DNA from: Gordonia sp. PP30
Lineage (GTDB): Bacteria; Actinomycetota; Actinomycetes; Mycobacteriales; Mycobacteriaceae
Direction of reading: 5' to 3'
NCBI RefSeq assembly: GCF_023100845.1
Contig: NZ_CP095864.1
Span: forward strand, 1,612,001 to 1,676,000
DNA length: 64,000 nucleotides
A program made the position numbers and the translations under genes. Below are positions 1 to 7,960 of the stretch, piece by piece. Under the pieces are notes generated by a model. That model saw only the letters and a list, made by a program, of their open reading frames with translations, had not been told where the DNA came from and did no database searches. The stretch's first letter is position 1; each line of letters opens with the position of its first letter.

Positions 1-419
1 CGGCGCAGGCCGCGCGGGGACAGCACCAGCGGCAACGGCGACGAGTGCACGAGTTCGTTCACCACCGAGCCGAGCGTGTGCCCGCCGACCAGCCCGCCGC
101 CCGAACCTCCGACGACGATCGCCGACGCGCCGACGCGCTGTGCCTCGCCGATGATGCCCTCGGCCGACGACTCGGAGAACGCGATGTGCGTCGCCACGTC
201 GATGTCGTCGGGCACCATGGCGCGGGCCTGCGCGAGCCACTGATCGGCCTGCTCGGTGAGCACCTGCTCGAAATCACCGGCGTGCAGTGGCGCCATCGCG
301 TCCGGCGGAAGCACCATGCCGATGTCCAGGCCGGCCTTGAGCGTGCGGGCGAGGCGCCCGCCCATCGCGACGGCATCGGCGCCACCGTCGGTGGCGAGGT
401 AGGCGACGTAGATCCGCAT
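1..419 (-). CDS. universal stress protein (UspA family), truncated by the window edge
   Basis: Partial gene; about 139 residues are visible and the C-terminal end lies outside the window. The N-terminus MRIYVAYLATDGGADAVAMG and the later stretch GGSGGGLVGGHTLGSV, followed by a VVNELVHSSPLPL-type strand, match the nucleotide-binding signature of ATP-binding Usp domains (G-x2-G-x9-G-S/T). It starts 21 nt downstream of the amine oxidase stop codon on the same strand and is therefore probably the third gene of the amine-oxidation operon. Usp proteins bind ATP and modulate stress tolerance. Here it may help the cell cope with the hydrogen peroxide and aldehyde made by the upstream enzymes; that role is inference. 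Confidence 0.8.
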   Translation of the reverse strand, partial: MRIYVAYLATDGGADAVAMGGRLARTLKAGLDIGMVLPPDAMAPLHAGDFEQVLTEQADQWLAQARAMVPDDIDVATHIAFSESSAEGIIGEAQRVGASAIVVGGSGGGLVGGHTLGSVVNELVHSSPLPLVLSPRGLR

Positions 420-440
420 GGCAGGTCTTCCTCTCGGCTC

Positions 441-2423
441 TCAGTGCCCGCAGCCGCAGGCGGAGTCGTCCTGGGCGGCCGATCCGGTGGATTCGGTGGC
501 GCAGCACGACGAGGACTTCGGCGGTGACGGAGCGACGTCCAGCGAGGGATTGCGATCGAAGAACCCGAACGGCTTGAGCCAGAAGCTCACGATGTCCGCG
601 GGCATGATCGGCCAGTCCTCCGGCCGGGTGATGTGGTGGATGCCGAAGGTGTACCAGAGCACCACATCGGTGTTCTCGATGTTCCGGTTCTCCTTCGTCC
701 ACACCGCCAGGCCGGTGTCGGCCTTGTTCTGGTTGACGAACTCGCCCGCGGGCCAGCGTTCGTCCGGCGCGTACGGGGTGACCCACAGCGAGTGCTTGAT
801 CGCCTCGCAGCGGGCGAGGATCGGGGAGTCCTCGGGGAACATCGCCGGGAACGCGCCCGCCGGGGACAGCTTGTACGCCGGGTGCAGGCCGAGCGCGGTC
901 GTCACGTTGTCGTTGGCGATCTTCCAGGCGCGCTGCGCCTGGAAGTTCGGGTTCTGTTTGCCTTCGGCCTCGGTCCGCAACGGGGTGTTGCGCACCCGCA
1001 ACGACAGGCCGTACGGGTTGTCCGGGCCGACCGGCACCATCTCGGTGTCGCTCTGGTAGACGGTGTTCGGGCCGCCGTCGATGTCGAGGTCCATCCGCGC
1101 GGTGAGGAAGTGCTGATGGAACGGCGCGTAGGTGCGGTCGTCCACGATCGTGCCGTGATCGTTGGTCGCACCCGGATTCAGGTGGCTGACCACCATGATG
1201 CCGGTGGCGCGGACCTCGCACTCGATGTTGCCGTCCTGGTAGAAGCGCCAGTACGTCAGGTACTCGTAGTTCGCGACGGTCACGTGGAACGACACGGTGA
1301 GTCGCCGCATCCGGCGCACCTGGGCGTCGCCGTTGTGGTCGACGTGCTTCCACAGGACGGCGTTGTCCTCCTCGTGGATGCAGATGGCGTTCTTGATGGT
1401 GTACGGCTCGCCCTTGCTGTTGTGCAGGGTCGCGTCCAGGTACCGGATCTCGCCGAGGCAGTCGCAGCCCAGCTCCAGCGAGGTGGTCATGAAGCCCAGT
1501 CCCCACTCGCCGATGTCGAAGGCGGTGCGGCGGTAGTGGTCGTCGCAGTGGTCGCGGTAGGGGACCATCATCTCGGCGAAACTCAGCCGGTGGGCGATCT
1601 TGCGCTCGGTGCCGTTGTCGTCGTACGTGACGGCGTGGATGGTCATGCCCTCGCGGTAGTTGAAGCCCACGCGCATCGACCAGTTCTGCCACTTCAGCAG
1701 ATTGCCGTCGAGCGTGAACGACGGCCCGTCGGGCTGGGTGATGTCCAGCGGCTTCAACGGCCCGCGGCTGAAGCTCTCGCGCAGGCGCTCGGGCAGCAGA
1801 TGCGGCAGGTACTCGCCCATGATCTCCGGGCGGTCGACGACGAAGGTGTCTTCGATCTCCAGCAGTTCCATGGTGTTCAGATCGATCACGCAGTGGAAGC
1901 CGTTGACCGGACCGGCGTACGGGTTCGCGTCTTCGCTCGCCCGCACCCAGGTGTCCGACCAGCCGATACGACGATCCTTCCACTTGTCGGGGATCAGCAC
2001 GTCGCCGTAGGTCCAGGTGTCCATGAACACCAGATCGAGGTCGGTGATGCCGCGGCGCGCCAGTGCCGCGATCACGTCGGGATGGGCGCGCAGCGCGGCA
2101 TCGGCCTCCTCCCACTCATCGACGGTGACGTTCGGCTGCACGCCCGGAATGTGCTCCCAGGACAGCACCTCGCCGGTCTGGAGGGAGACCAGTGCCTTGT
2201 AGGTGGCGTTCGCCGCGCAGTGCAGGACGGTCGCCTCGGCCCGGCGTTCGCACGGCGTGCCGTCGGTGTCGTACGCCGCGAGGGCGGCCTTGTCCGGCTC
2301 GGCCATCTCGATCGACGTGTAGCGCCAGCCGTCGCCGACGCCGTGCGCGCCGGCCAGGATCTGCGTGACGCGGGTGAACTCGTCGGCGGACAGCGGATCG
2401 AGCGGATGGAAGGTGTCGGTCAT
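441..2423 (-). CDS. copper-containing primary amine oxidase (phenylethylamine/tyramine oxidase-like)
   Basis: 660 residues, close to the ~640-residue Arthrobacter phenylethylamine oxidase. It oxidises a primary amine to aldehyde, ammonia and H2O2 using copper and topaquinone. The topaquinone precursor is the Tyr in VANYEYLTYW (about residue 386, close to its place in the Arthrobacter enzyme). Copper ligands are visible as the His-x-His of PFHQHFLTARMD and the late His of FGIHHITRPEDWPIMP. The start is the ATG before TDTFHPLDPL, preceded by a GAAAGG ribosome-binding site. The aldehyde dehydrogenase lies 47 nt upstream on the same strand, so the product aldehyde is oxidised by the operon partner. 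Odd feature: the last ~24 residues form a Cys/Ser-rich tail (SSSCCATESTG... then CGCGH) that is not part of the usual oxidase fold. The exact substrate is not determined. Confidence 0.93.
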   Translation of the reverse strand: MTDTFHPLDPLSADEFTRVTQILAGAHGVGDGWRYTSIEMAEPDKAALAAYDTDGTPCERRAEATVLHCAANATYKALVSLQTGEVLSWEHIPGVQPNVTVDEWEEADAALRAHPDVIAALARRGITDLDLVFMDTWTYGDVLIPDKWKDRRIGWSDTWVRASEDANPYAGPVNGFHCVIDLNTMELLEIEDTFVVDRPEIMGEYLPHLLPERLRESFSRGPLKPLDITQPDGPSFTLDGNLLKWQNWSMRVGFNYREGMTIHAVTYDDNGTERKIAHRLSFAEMMVPYRDHCDDHYRRTAFDIGEWGLGFMTTSLELGCDCLGEIRYLDATLHNSKGEPYTIKNAICIHEEDNAVLWKHVDHNGDAQVRRMRRLTVSFHVTVANYEYLTYWRFYQDGNIECEVRATGIMVVSHLNPGATNDHGTIVDDRTYAPFHQHFLTARMDLDIDGGPNTVYQSDTEMVPVGPDNPYGLSLRVRNTPLRTEAEGKQNPNFQAQRAWKIANDNVTTALGLHPAYKLSPAGAFPAMFPEDSPILARCEAIKHSLWVTPYAPDERWPAGEFVNQNKADTGLAVWTKENRNIENTDVVLWYTFGIHHITRPEDWPIMPADIVSFWLKPFGFFDRNPSLDVAPSPPKSSSCCATESTGSAAQDDSACGCGH

Positions 2424-2470
2424 GGTCGGTCGGCCTTTCGCTGGGGTATCGGGCTGAGGGGAAGGGGGAG

Positions 2471-3895
2471 TCAGTGGGCGCTCATCACGTGCTTGATGCG
2501 CGTGTAGTCCTCCAGTCCGTATACCGAGAGATCCTTGCCGTAGCCGGACCGCTTGAAGCCGCCGTGCGGCATCTCCGCGACCAGCGGGATGTGGCAGTTG
2601 ACCCAGACGCAGCCGGCGTCGATCGCGGCGGTCATCCGCAGCGAGGTGGAGTGGTCGCTGGTCCACACGCTGGCGGCGAGGCCGTAGTCGACCCCGTTGG
2701 CCAGTTCGATCGCCTCGTCCTCGGTGGTGAAGCGCTGCACGGTGAGGACCGGCCCGAAGGTCTCCTCCTGGACGATCGGATCGTCCTGGGCGACGTCGGT
2801 GATGACCGTGGGCGCCACGTAGAAGCCCCGATCGCCGATCCGGTGACCGCCGGCGGCGACGGTCGCGTGCCCGGGCAGTGCCGCCAGCTTGTCCATCACC
2901 GCGGTGAAGTGGTGGACGTTGTTGAGCGCGCCGTAGAACGCGTCCGCGTCGTCCGGTGCTCCCGGCCGCAGTTTCGCGGCCTGGTCGACGAGGGCGGACA
3001 CGACACCGTCGTAGACCGATTCGTGGACGATCGCGCGGGTGGCCGCGGTGCAGTCCTGCCCGCCGTTGAAGAACGCGGCCTGGGCGATGCCCTCGGCGGC
3101 CGCGGCGACGTCGGCGTCGCCGAAGACCACCGCCGGAGCCTTGCCGCCGAGTTCCAGATGCGGGCGCTTGAGATCCTTGGCGGCGCTGGTCGCCACCGCG
3201 ATGCCTGCCCGGACCGAGCCGGTGATCGACACCAGTCCGATCCCGGGGCTCTCGACCACCGCGGCACCGGTGCGGCCGTTGCCGAGTACGACGTTGAAGA
3301 CGCCGGCGGGCAGGATGTCCCGGGTGAGATCGGCCAGCACCAGGGTGCTCTCCGGGGTGGTGTCACTCGGCTTGAGCACGATGGTGTTGCCGGCGGCGAG
3401 GGCGGGGGCGATCTTCCAGATCGCCATCATGAACGGGTAGTTCCACGGGGTCACCTGGCCGACCACGCCGATCGGCTCGCGCCGCACGTACGACGTGAAG
3501 CCCTCCATGTACTCCCCGGCGGCCCGGCCCTCCAGCGTGCGGGCGGCGCCGGCGAAGAAGCGGACCTGGTCGGCGGAGACCAGCACCTCCTCGGTCTTGA
3601 CCATCGCGGCCAGCTGCCCGGTGTTGCGGACCTGCGCGGCGACGATCTCGTCGGCGCGGTCCTCGATGGCGTCGGCGAGCTTCAACAGCGCGTTCTGCCG
3701 GTGGCTCGGGGTGGTCTTGCCCCACGAGACGAAGGCCCGTCGTGCCGCCGCGACCGCGGCGGACACCTCGTCGTCGGTGGAGATCGGGGAGATCGCGACC
3801 ACCGATTCGTCGGCCGGGTTCACGATGTTCAGGGTCTCGGTCGAAACCGAATCGACGAAGGCTCCGTCGATGTAGTTCGCTAGGCGCGGGGTCAT
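2471..3895 (-). CDS. NAD(P)-dependent aldehyde dehydrogenase (aminobutyraldehyde/phenylacetaldehyde type)
   Basis: 474 residues, full length for the ALDH superfamily. Motifs in order: the nucleotide-binding stretch PWNYPFMMAIWKIAPALAAG, the general-base Glu in LELGGKAP, the catalytic Cys282 in FFNGGQDCTAATR, and the C-terminal GGFKRSGYGKDLSVYGLEDY. The GGQDCTAA signature is shared with bacterial gamma-aminobutyraldehyde dehydrogenases, but the neighbouring oxidase resembles aromatic-amine oxidases, so phenylacetaldehyde or 4-hydroxyphenylacetaldehyde are equally plausible substrates. An AGGAG ribosome-binding site sits 7 nt before the ATG. It is the first gene of an ALDH, amine oxidase, Usp operon, divergent from a PucR-type activator that probably controls it. 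Confidence 0.92.
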   Translation of the reverse strand: MTPRLANYIDGAFVDSVSTETLNIVNPADESVVAISPISTDDEVSAAVAAARRAFVSWGKTTPSHRQNALLKLADAIEDRADEIVAAQVRNTGQLAAMVKTEEVLVSADQVRFFAGAARTLEGRAAGEYMEGFTSYVRREPIGVVGQVTPWNYPFMMAIWKIAPALAAGNTIVLKPSDTTPESTLVLADLTRDILPAGVFNVVLGNGRTGAAVVESPGIGLVSITGSVRAGIAVATSAAKDLKRPHLELGGKAPAVVFGDADVAAAAEGIAQAAFFNGGQDCTAATRAIVHESVYDGVVSALVDQAAKLRPGAPDDADAFYGALNNVHHFTAVMDKLAALPGHATVAAGGHRIGDRGFYVAPTVITDVAQDDPIVQEETFGPVLTVQRFTTEDEAIELANGVDYGLAASVWTSDHSTSLRMTAAIDAGCVWVNCHIPLVAEMPHGGFKRSGYGKDLSVYGLEDYTRIKHVMSAH

Positions 3896-3957
3896 CTGTT
3901 CACTCCTGTCCGTGGTGGAACAGGTCTAACTGTGCCCCCGATCACTCCGCGCCGCAT

Positions 3958-4002
3958 TGGTCGAAATGGATAAGATGACCCGACTTGACTGGACGAAATG
4001 GA
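3958..4002. promoter_or_regulatory. pair of direct repeats in the ALDH/pucR divergent intergenic region
   Basis: TGGTCGAAATGGA (3958-3970) and TGGACGAAATGGA (3990-4002) match at 12 of 13 positions and start 32 bp apart, about three helical turns. A TAAGAT hexamer at 3971-3976 could be the -10 for the regulator. Likely binding sites for the divergently encoded PucR protein; no footprint evidence is available. Confidence 0.45.
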
Positions 4003-4009
4003 GTGTGTC

Positions 4010-5536
4010 GTGGCGGTGTCTCTGCAATGGCTGCTCGGCCGCCGCGAGCTCGACCTGCGGCTGCTGACGCCCGGGATCACCGGCCCGGAGATCGACATCG
4101 CGGTGACCTCCGAGCTGGGTGACCCCTCGCCGTGGCTGTCCGGAAACGAGCTGGTCCTGACCACCGGTCTGGGGTCGGCGGGCCGAGATCAGGACGAGTA
4201 CGTGCGGCGACTCGCCGCGTCCGGGGCGGCCGCGCTCGGGATGGGGACGGGACTGACCTTCGATCGGGTTCCCCCCGCACTCGTCGACGCCGCGCATCGC
4301 CACGGGATTCCGTTGATCGAGGTGCCGCTGCCGACCCCGTTCGTCGCCGTCGCCCGGGCCGTCGCCGACCGCATCGGTGAGCTGTCGGCGCGCGCGACGC
4401 AGTCGGCGGCGCGGGCGCAGCCCCGGATGACGCGGGCGGCGGTCACCGGGGGAGCCCCCGCGGTGCTGCGCGAGCTGGCGACCGCCTGCCGGGGCACCGT
4501 GGTTCTCACCGACTCCGCCGGAGCGCTGACGCACACCCGGCCGGCGCAGGTCGCGCCGGAGATCGCCGCGATGGTGACCCGGGAGGTGCGCGAGCTGCGC
4601 GCGGGCACGGCGTCGGTGGCACATACCCCGGCCGCGTCGGTCGTCGTGCAACCGGTCGCCTCGCCCGGCCGCACACACGGGTATCTCGTGGTGGTCACCG
4701 AGCGGCCGCCGCTACCCGCCGATCAAGTGCTGATCGGGCATGCCGCCTCGCTGCTCGCGCTGCAGTTCGAGCCGCCGCGCGAGGCCGCGGAGGCCGGCTG
4801 GGCGCTGAACGCGGCCGCCGTGGGGCTGTTGCTCACCGGCGAGGCGGACCTGTCGGCGGCCCGGCGGCTCGTCGCGACGGTCGCCGACGAGACCGGACAC
4901 GTTCGGGCCATGGTGCTGTCGGCGCCGCCGGACAAGGCGCGAGCGCTGGCCCGGACACTCGAACGAGGGCTCGTCGCCGCCGGTCTGCCCGTCTTCGTCT
5001 GGACGTCGGCCCCGGAGTCGGGCGAAGTGGTGGTGCTGCTGCGGGGCGGGCACTCCGCCGCGAGCGCACTGCTCGACGGCGTCGCCGCGCCGTCACGCCG
5101 CCGCGTGCGGGCGGGCCTGAGCCGGCCGTATCCGGCCGGGCAGCTCACCGACGCCGTGGACGAGGCGCGGTACGCCGCGCGCGGCGGGCGGCCCGGCGGC
5201 CGCGTGCACGACGCTTCGGCCCGACCGCCGCTGCTGGCCGACGCCGCGGTGCGGACGGCGCTGGAGAAGGTCGCGGCGCAGGCCGTCGTGCCGCTGGCCG
5301 CCTACGACGCCGAGCACGGGACGGTGCTCGTCGATTCGCTGCGCACCTACCTCGAGTGTCACGGGCAGTGGGAGGCGGCCGGCGCGGCGCTCGGTGTGCA
5401 CCGGCATACGCTGCGCGCCCGGATCGTGCGGGCGCAGGAGGTGGCGGCCGTCGACCTGAGCTCGGCGACCACGCGCGCGGAGTTGCTGCTGGCGCTGCTC
5501 GCCGTTGGCGAGGGCGGAACGGCCGCCGCCGGGTGA
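4010..5536 (+). CDS. PucR-family transcriptional regulator
   Basis: About 508 residues. The N-terminal PucR domain begins VSLQWLLGRRELDLRLLTPG and contains WLSGNELVLTTGLG. The C-terminal PucR helix-turn-helix is visible at TYLECHGQWEAAGAALGVHR followed by HTLRARIVRAQEV. PucR-type proteins activate purine and amine catabolic operons, and this one is divergent from the amine-oxidation operon 100-115 bp away, which suggests it senses an amine or its product. I chose GTG 4010 because GGAG lies 6 nt upstream (4000-4003); the ATG at 3998 in the same frame is the alternative and lies inside one copy of the candidate operator. Confidence 0.88.
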   Translation: MAVSLQWLLGRRELDLRLLTPGITGPEIDIAVTSELGDPSPWLSGNELVLTTGLGSAGRDQDEYVRRLAASGAAALGMGTGLTFDRVPPALVDAAHRHGIPLIEVPLPTPFVAVARAVADRIGELSARATQSAARAQPRMTRAAVTGGAPAVLRELATACRGTVVLTDSAGALTHTRPAQVAPEIAAMVTREVRELRAGTASVAHTPAASVVVQPVASPGRTHGYLVVVTERPPLPADQVLIGHAASLLALQFEPPREAAEAGWALNAAAVGLLLTGEADLSAARRLVATVADETGHVRAMVLSAPPDKARALARTLERGLVAAGLPVFVWTSAPESGEVVVLLRGGHSAASALLDGVAAPSRRRVRAGLSRPYPAGQLTDAVDEARYAARGGRPGGRVHDASARPPLLADAAVRTALEKVAAQAVVPLAAYDAEHGTVLVDSLRTYLECHGQWEAAGAALGVHRHTLRARIVRAQEVAAVDLSSATTRAELLLALLAVGEGGTAAAG

Positions 5537-5541
5537 TGTCC

Positions 5542-5547
5542 TAAGCT
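5542..5547 (+). promoter_or_regulatory. -10 element of nucS (leaderless)
   Basis: TAAGCT fits TANNNT and is followed by exactly 7 nt before the GTG start of nucS, so transcription should begin at or next to the start codon. No good -35 is visible. Confidence 0.55.
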
Positions 5548-5554
5548 GGCTGCC

Positions 5555-6238
5555 GTGCGTCTCGTGATTGCCGAATGCCAGGTCGACTATGTGGGGCGCC
5601 TGACGGCGCACCTGCCGATGGCCCGCCGGCTGCTGCTGATCAAGTCCGACGGCTCGGTCAGCGTGCACGCCGATGACCGGGCCTACAAGCCGCTGAACTG
5701 GATGAGCCCGCCGTGCTGGCTCACCGAGGAGCCCCCGGTCGAGGGCAGTGCGGCGCAGGCCGTCTGGGTGGTGGAGAACAAGGCCGGCGAGCAGTTGCGC
5801 ATCACGATCAACGACGTCGAGCACGACTCGTCGCATGAACTGGGGGTGGATCCCGGTCTGGTGAAGGACGGTGTCGAGGCGCACCTGCAGGAACTGCTCG
5901 CCGAGCACGTGCAGACCCTCGGCGAGGGCTACACGCTGGTCCGCCGCGAGTACATGACGGCGATCGGCCCAGTCGATCTGCTGTGCCGCGACGCCGACGG
6001 CGGGACCGTCGCGGTGGAGATCAAGCGGCGCGGCGAGATCGACGGTGTCGAGCAGCTCACCCGCTACCTCGAACTCCTGAACCGCGACGCGACGCTCGCC
6101 CCGGTCGCCGGGATCTTCGCCGCCCAGCAGATCAAGCCGCAGGCCAAGACTCTCGCCACCGATCGCGGAATCCGGTGCGTCACCCTCGACTACGACCGCC
6201 TGCGCGGCACCGAGAGCACCGAGTTCCGGCTCTTCTGA
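5555..6238 (+). CDS. nucS: mismatch-specific endonuclease NucS
   Basis: 227 residues, the normal length. NucS replaces MutS/MutL in actinobacteria and cuts both strands at mismatches such as G-T, acting with the sliding clamp. The N-terminal DNA-binding half begins [20 protein letters not shown]. The RecB-like nuclease half carries [20 protein letters not shown], giving the Asp and E-x-K catalytic residues, then [12 protein letters not shown]. The protein ends in FRLF, the expected beta-clamp-binding C-terminus. The GTG start follows a TANNNT box by 7 nt with no Shine-Dalgarno, so the mRNA is probably leaderless. It is convergent with the DivIVA-type gene across a spacer containing a 24-bp palindrome. 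Confidence 0.95.
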   Translation: MRLVIAECQVDYVGRLTAHLPMARRLLLIKSDGSVSVHADDRAYKPLNWMSPPCWLTEEPPVEGSAAQAVWVVENKAGEQLRITINDVEHDSSHELGVDPGLVKDGVEAHLQELLAEHVQTLGEGYTLVRREYMTAIGPVDLLCRDADGGTVAVEIKRRGEIDGVEQLTRYLELLNRDATLAPVAGIFAAQQIKPQAKTLATDRGIRCVTLDYDRLRGTESTEFRLF

Positions 6239-6244
6239 GAGGCG

Positions 6245-6286
6245 CCGCGACACCCGGTGTGAACGCGACACCCGCGGGTGTCGCGT
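6245..6286. repeat. GCGACACC-type dispersed element with a perfect 24-bp palindrome
   Basis: Positions 6263-6286 are a perfect palindrome with half-site ACGCGACACCCG. The 41-nt block starting at 6245 matches another copy at 22952-22992 at all but 5 positions. It lies in the convergent spacer between nucS and the DivIVA-domain gene and could serve as a bidirectional terminator or a protein-binding repeat. Confidence 0.7.
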
Positions 6287-6330
6287 CGGGGCCGGGTATC
6301 GCGGGAGCGAGCCGGTCGTCGCGGATGGGC

Positions 6331-7296
6331 CTAGGAGGCGCGGGCGCCCGGCTCGTCGTTCGCGGGGCGGATCAGTGCCTCGGGCTCGTCGTACTCGTCG
6401 TCGAGCGCATCGAGCACGTCGGTGGTGTCCAGGCCCGGCCGGTAGGCCTCCGCCTCGAAGCGGTCGCGCCCGGCGAGAGTGCGGTTGAGCAGTTCCAGGT
6501 CGTCGGTCTCGGTGAGCCCGACCAGCGCCTGCTCGTCGTCGGACAGTTCCAGCGCGTCGGGGAGCGCGGTCAGGTGCTCGCGCAGTGCGGCGAGGTGATC
6601 CAGGATCTGCTGGTGCGCGTCGTGGGCGACGCCGGCCAGATCACGCGAGCGGGCGAGTCGTGCGGCGGCGACGTGGTGGGCGGCCCCGCGCAGCCCGGCG
6701 GCGTCGGCCTCGGCGGCGGCCAGGAGGCTCCGGGCCTGCTCGCGGGCATCGGACATCAGCTCGGCGATCTCGCGCTGCGCCTCGGCGCGGTCGCGGGCCG
6801 AATACTCCTTGGTCTCGGCGGCGGCCTCGTCGATCACGGCCGCGCGGGCCTCCGCATCGGTCACCAGCTTGTCGGCCTGCTGCTGCGCCAGCTCCAGGGT
6901 GCGGGCGGCATCGGCCTGTGCGTCGCCCCGCAGGTCGTCGGCCTCCTGGCGGGCCACCGACACCAGTTCGGCGGCCTCGTCGCGTGCGGTGGAGCGGATC
7001 TCGTCCGCCTCCTCGGTCGCCAGGGTGAGCATGCGGGCCAGGCGATCGCTCATCCCGGCGACGGTCGTCGGCGGCTCGGACAGCGCATCGACGTCCTGCT
7101 GCAGATTGCGCACGCGGGCGCGGGCCTGATCGAGGTGGCCGAGCAACTCGTCGGCGTGCGCGTGCGCGGAGTCGCGGTCCGCGGCCATCATCGCCAGCTC
7201 GGCCTCGAGCTGACGAATGTGATCGGTGACCTGATCGCGGTCGTAGCCGCGCATGACGATGGCGAAGGGGCTCTGGCGATGGCCGGGTGCTGACAT
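6331..7296 (-). CDS. DivIVA-domain coiled-coil protein
   Basis: 321 residues. The start, FAIVMRGYDRDQVTDHIRQL, is the DivIVA/GpsB N-terminal signature that binds curved membrane. It is followed by ~170 residues of Ala/Glu/Arg-rich heptads without prolines (two coiled-coil blocks, roughly residues 30-75 and 85-235) and an acidic C-terminal tail. It is a paralogue type rather than Wag31 itself, which lies in the dcw cluster elsewhere in this order. Probable role: scaffold at the cell pole or septum. Its ATG is preceded by TAGTGT with a 7-nt gap, so the message is probably leaderless. The function of this paralogue is unknown. Confidence 0.82.
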   Translation of the reverse strand: MSAPGHRQSPFAIVMRGYDRDQVTDHIRQLEAELAMMAADRDSAHAHADELLGHLDQARARVRNLQQDVDALSEPPTTVAGMSDRLARMLTLATEEADEIRSTARDEAAELVSVARQEADDLRGDAQADAARTLELAQQQADKLVTDAEARAAVIDEAAAETKEYSARDRAEAQREIAELMSDAREQARSLLAAAEADAAGLRGAAHHVAAARLARSRDLAGVAHDAHQQILDHLAALREHLTALPDALELSDDEQALVGLTETDDLELLNRTLAGRDRFEAEAYRPGLDTTDVLDALDDEYDEPEALIRPANDEPGARAS

Positions 7297-7303
7297 GTGG
7301 GCA

Positions 7304-7309
7304 ACACTA
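7304..7309 (-). promoter_or_regulatory. -10 element of the DivIVA-domain gene (leaderless)
   Basis: On the minus strand TAGTGT is followed by 7 nt and then the ATG at 7296, the same geometry as nucS, clpS, pncB, rph and the 30-kb methyltransferase. Confidence 0.5.
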
Positions 7310-7316
7310 AGCCCGG

Positions 7317-7345
7317 CCGGAGGTGATGTCGTGGATCACCTCCGG
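7317..7345 (-). terminator. hairpin downstream of the epimerase gene
   Basis: Perfect 11-bp stem, CCGGAGGTGAT paired with ATCACCTCCGG, with a 7-nt loop. It lies after the epimerase stop and just upstream of the next gene's -10 box, so it fits a terminator better than a leader structure. No U-tract follows, as is common in high-GC actinobacteria. Confidence 0.55.
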
Positions 7346-7395
7346 CGTGTTGCGCTGCGTTTTGGTAACGGAGTGACTGGTGTGACTCGGCCCTG

Positions 7396-7878
7396 TCAGT
7401 GCCCGGCGGCCGGCTCGACCAGTTCCAGCAGCACCCCGCCGGCGTCCTTGGGATGCACGAAGTTGATACGCGAGCCCGCGGTGCCGCCCTTCGGAGCCGG
7501 GTAGAGCAGCCGGACGCCGTTCGCGATCAGGTGGGCGACGACGGCGTCGATGTCGGTCACCCGGACGGCCATCTGCTGCAGTCCCGGACCGTTGCGGTCG
7601 AGGAACTTCGCGATGGTCGAGTCGTCGTTCAGCGGGGCGAGGATCTGGATCATCGCGCCGTCGCCGGAGGCCGGGCCGACCATCGCCTCGCGGACGCCCT
7701 GCTCGGCGTTGACCTCCTCGTGATGGTTCACGAAACCCAGGTTGTCGCGGTACCACGCGATCGCGGCATCGAAGTCGGGAACGGCGACGCCGACGTGGTC
7801 GACGGCGACGACGAGATCGCCCGCGGCGGACAGCGGATTCGTGGTCGGAGTCACGTCGGCAGATTCGGAATCGCTCAT
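7396..7878 (-). CDS. mce: methylmalonyl-CoA epimerase
   Basis: 160 residues. It interconverts (R)- and (S)-methylmalonyl-CoA in propionate metabolism. The core is a vicinal-oxygen-chelate domain beginning VVAVDHVGVAVPDFDAAIAWY, with metal ligands expected in DHVGVAV, in the GPGLQQMAVRV strand and at the Glu of GGVLLELVEP. The start at MSDSESAD is supported by a GTGAGG just upstream; an earlier in-frame ATG ten codons away is less likely. It is divergent from the thiolase gene, the same arrangement as Rv1322A/fadA4 in M. tuberculosis. Confidence 0.92.
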   Translation of the reverse strand: MSDSESADVTPTTNPLSAAGDLVVAVDHVGVAVPDFDAAIAWYRDNLGFVNHHEEVNAEQGVREAMVGPASGDGAMIQILAPLNDDSTIAKFLDRNGPGLQQMAVRVTDIDAVVAHLIANGVRLLYPAPKGGTAGSRINFVHPKDAGGVLLELVEPAAGH

Positions 7879-7960
7879 GGCCTCACGGTAGCGTTGAGCC
7901 GGTCGCACCTGTTCGCCGGGTGCCGGTGATCACATTCTGTTTCACAAGGAGATCTGCCTC

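Noticed and set aside
7317..7345. Riboswitch or leader attenuator for the DivIVA-type gene
   Set aside because: The predicted -10 lies between the hairpin and the gene, so the hairpin is not in its transcript.
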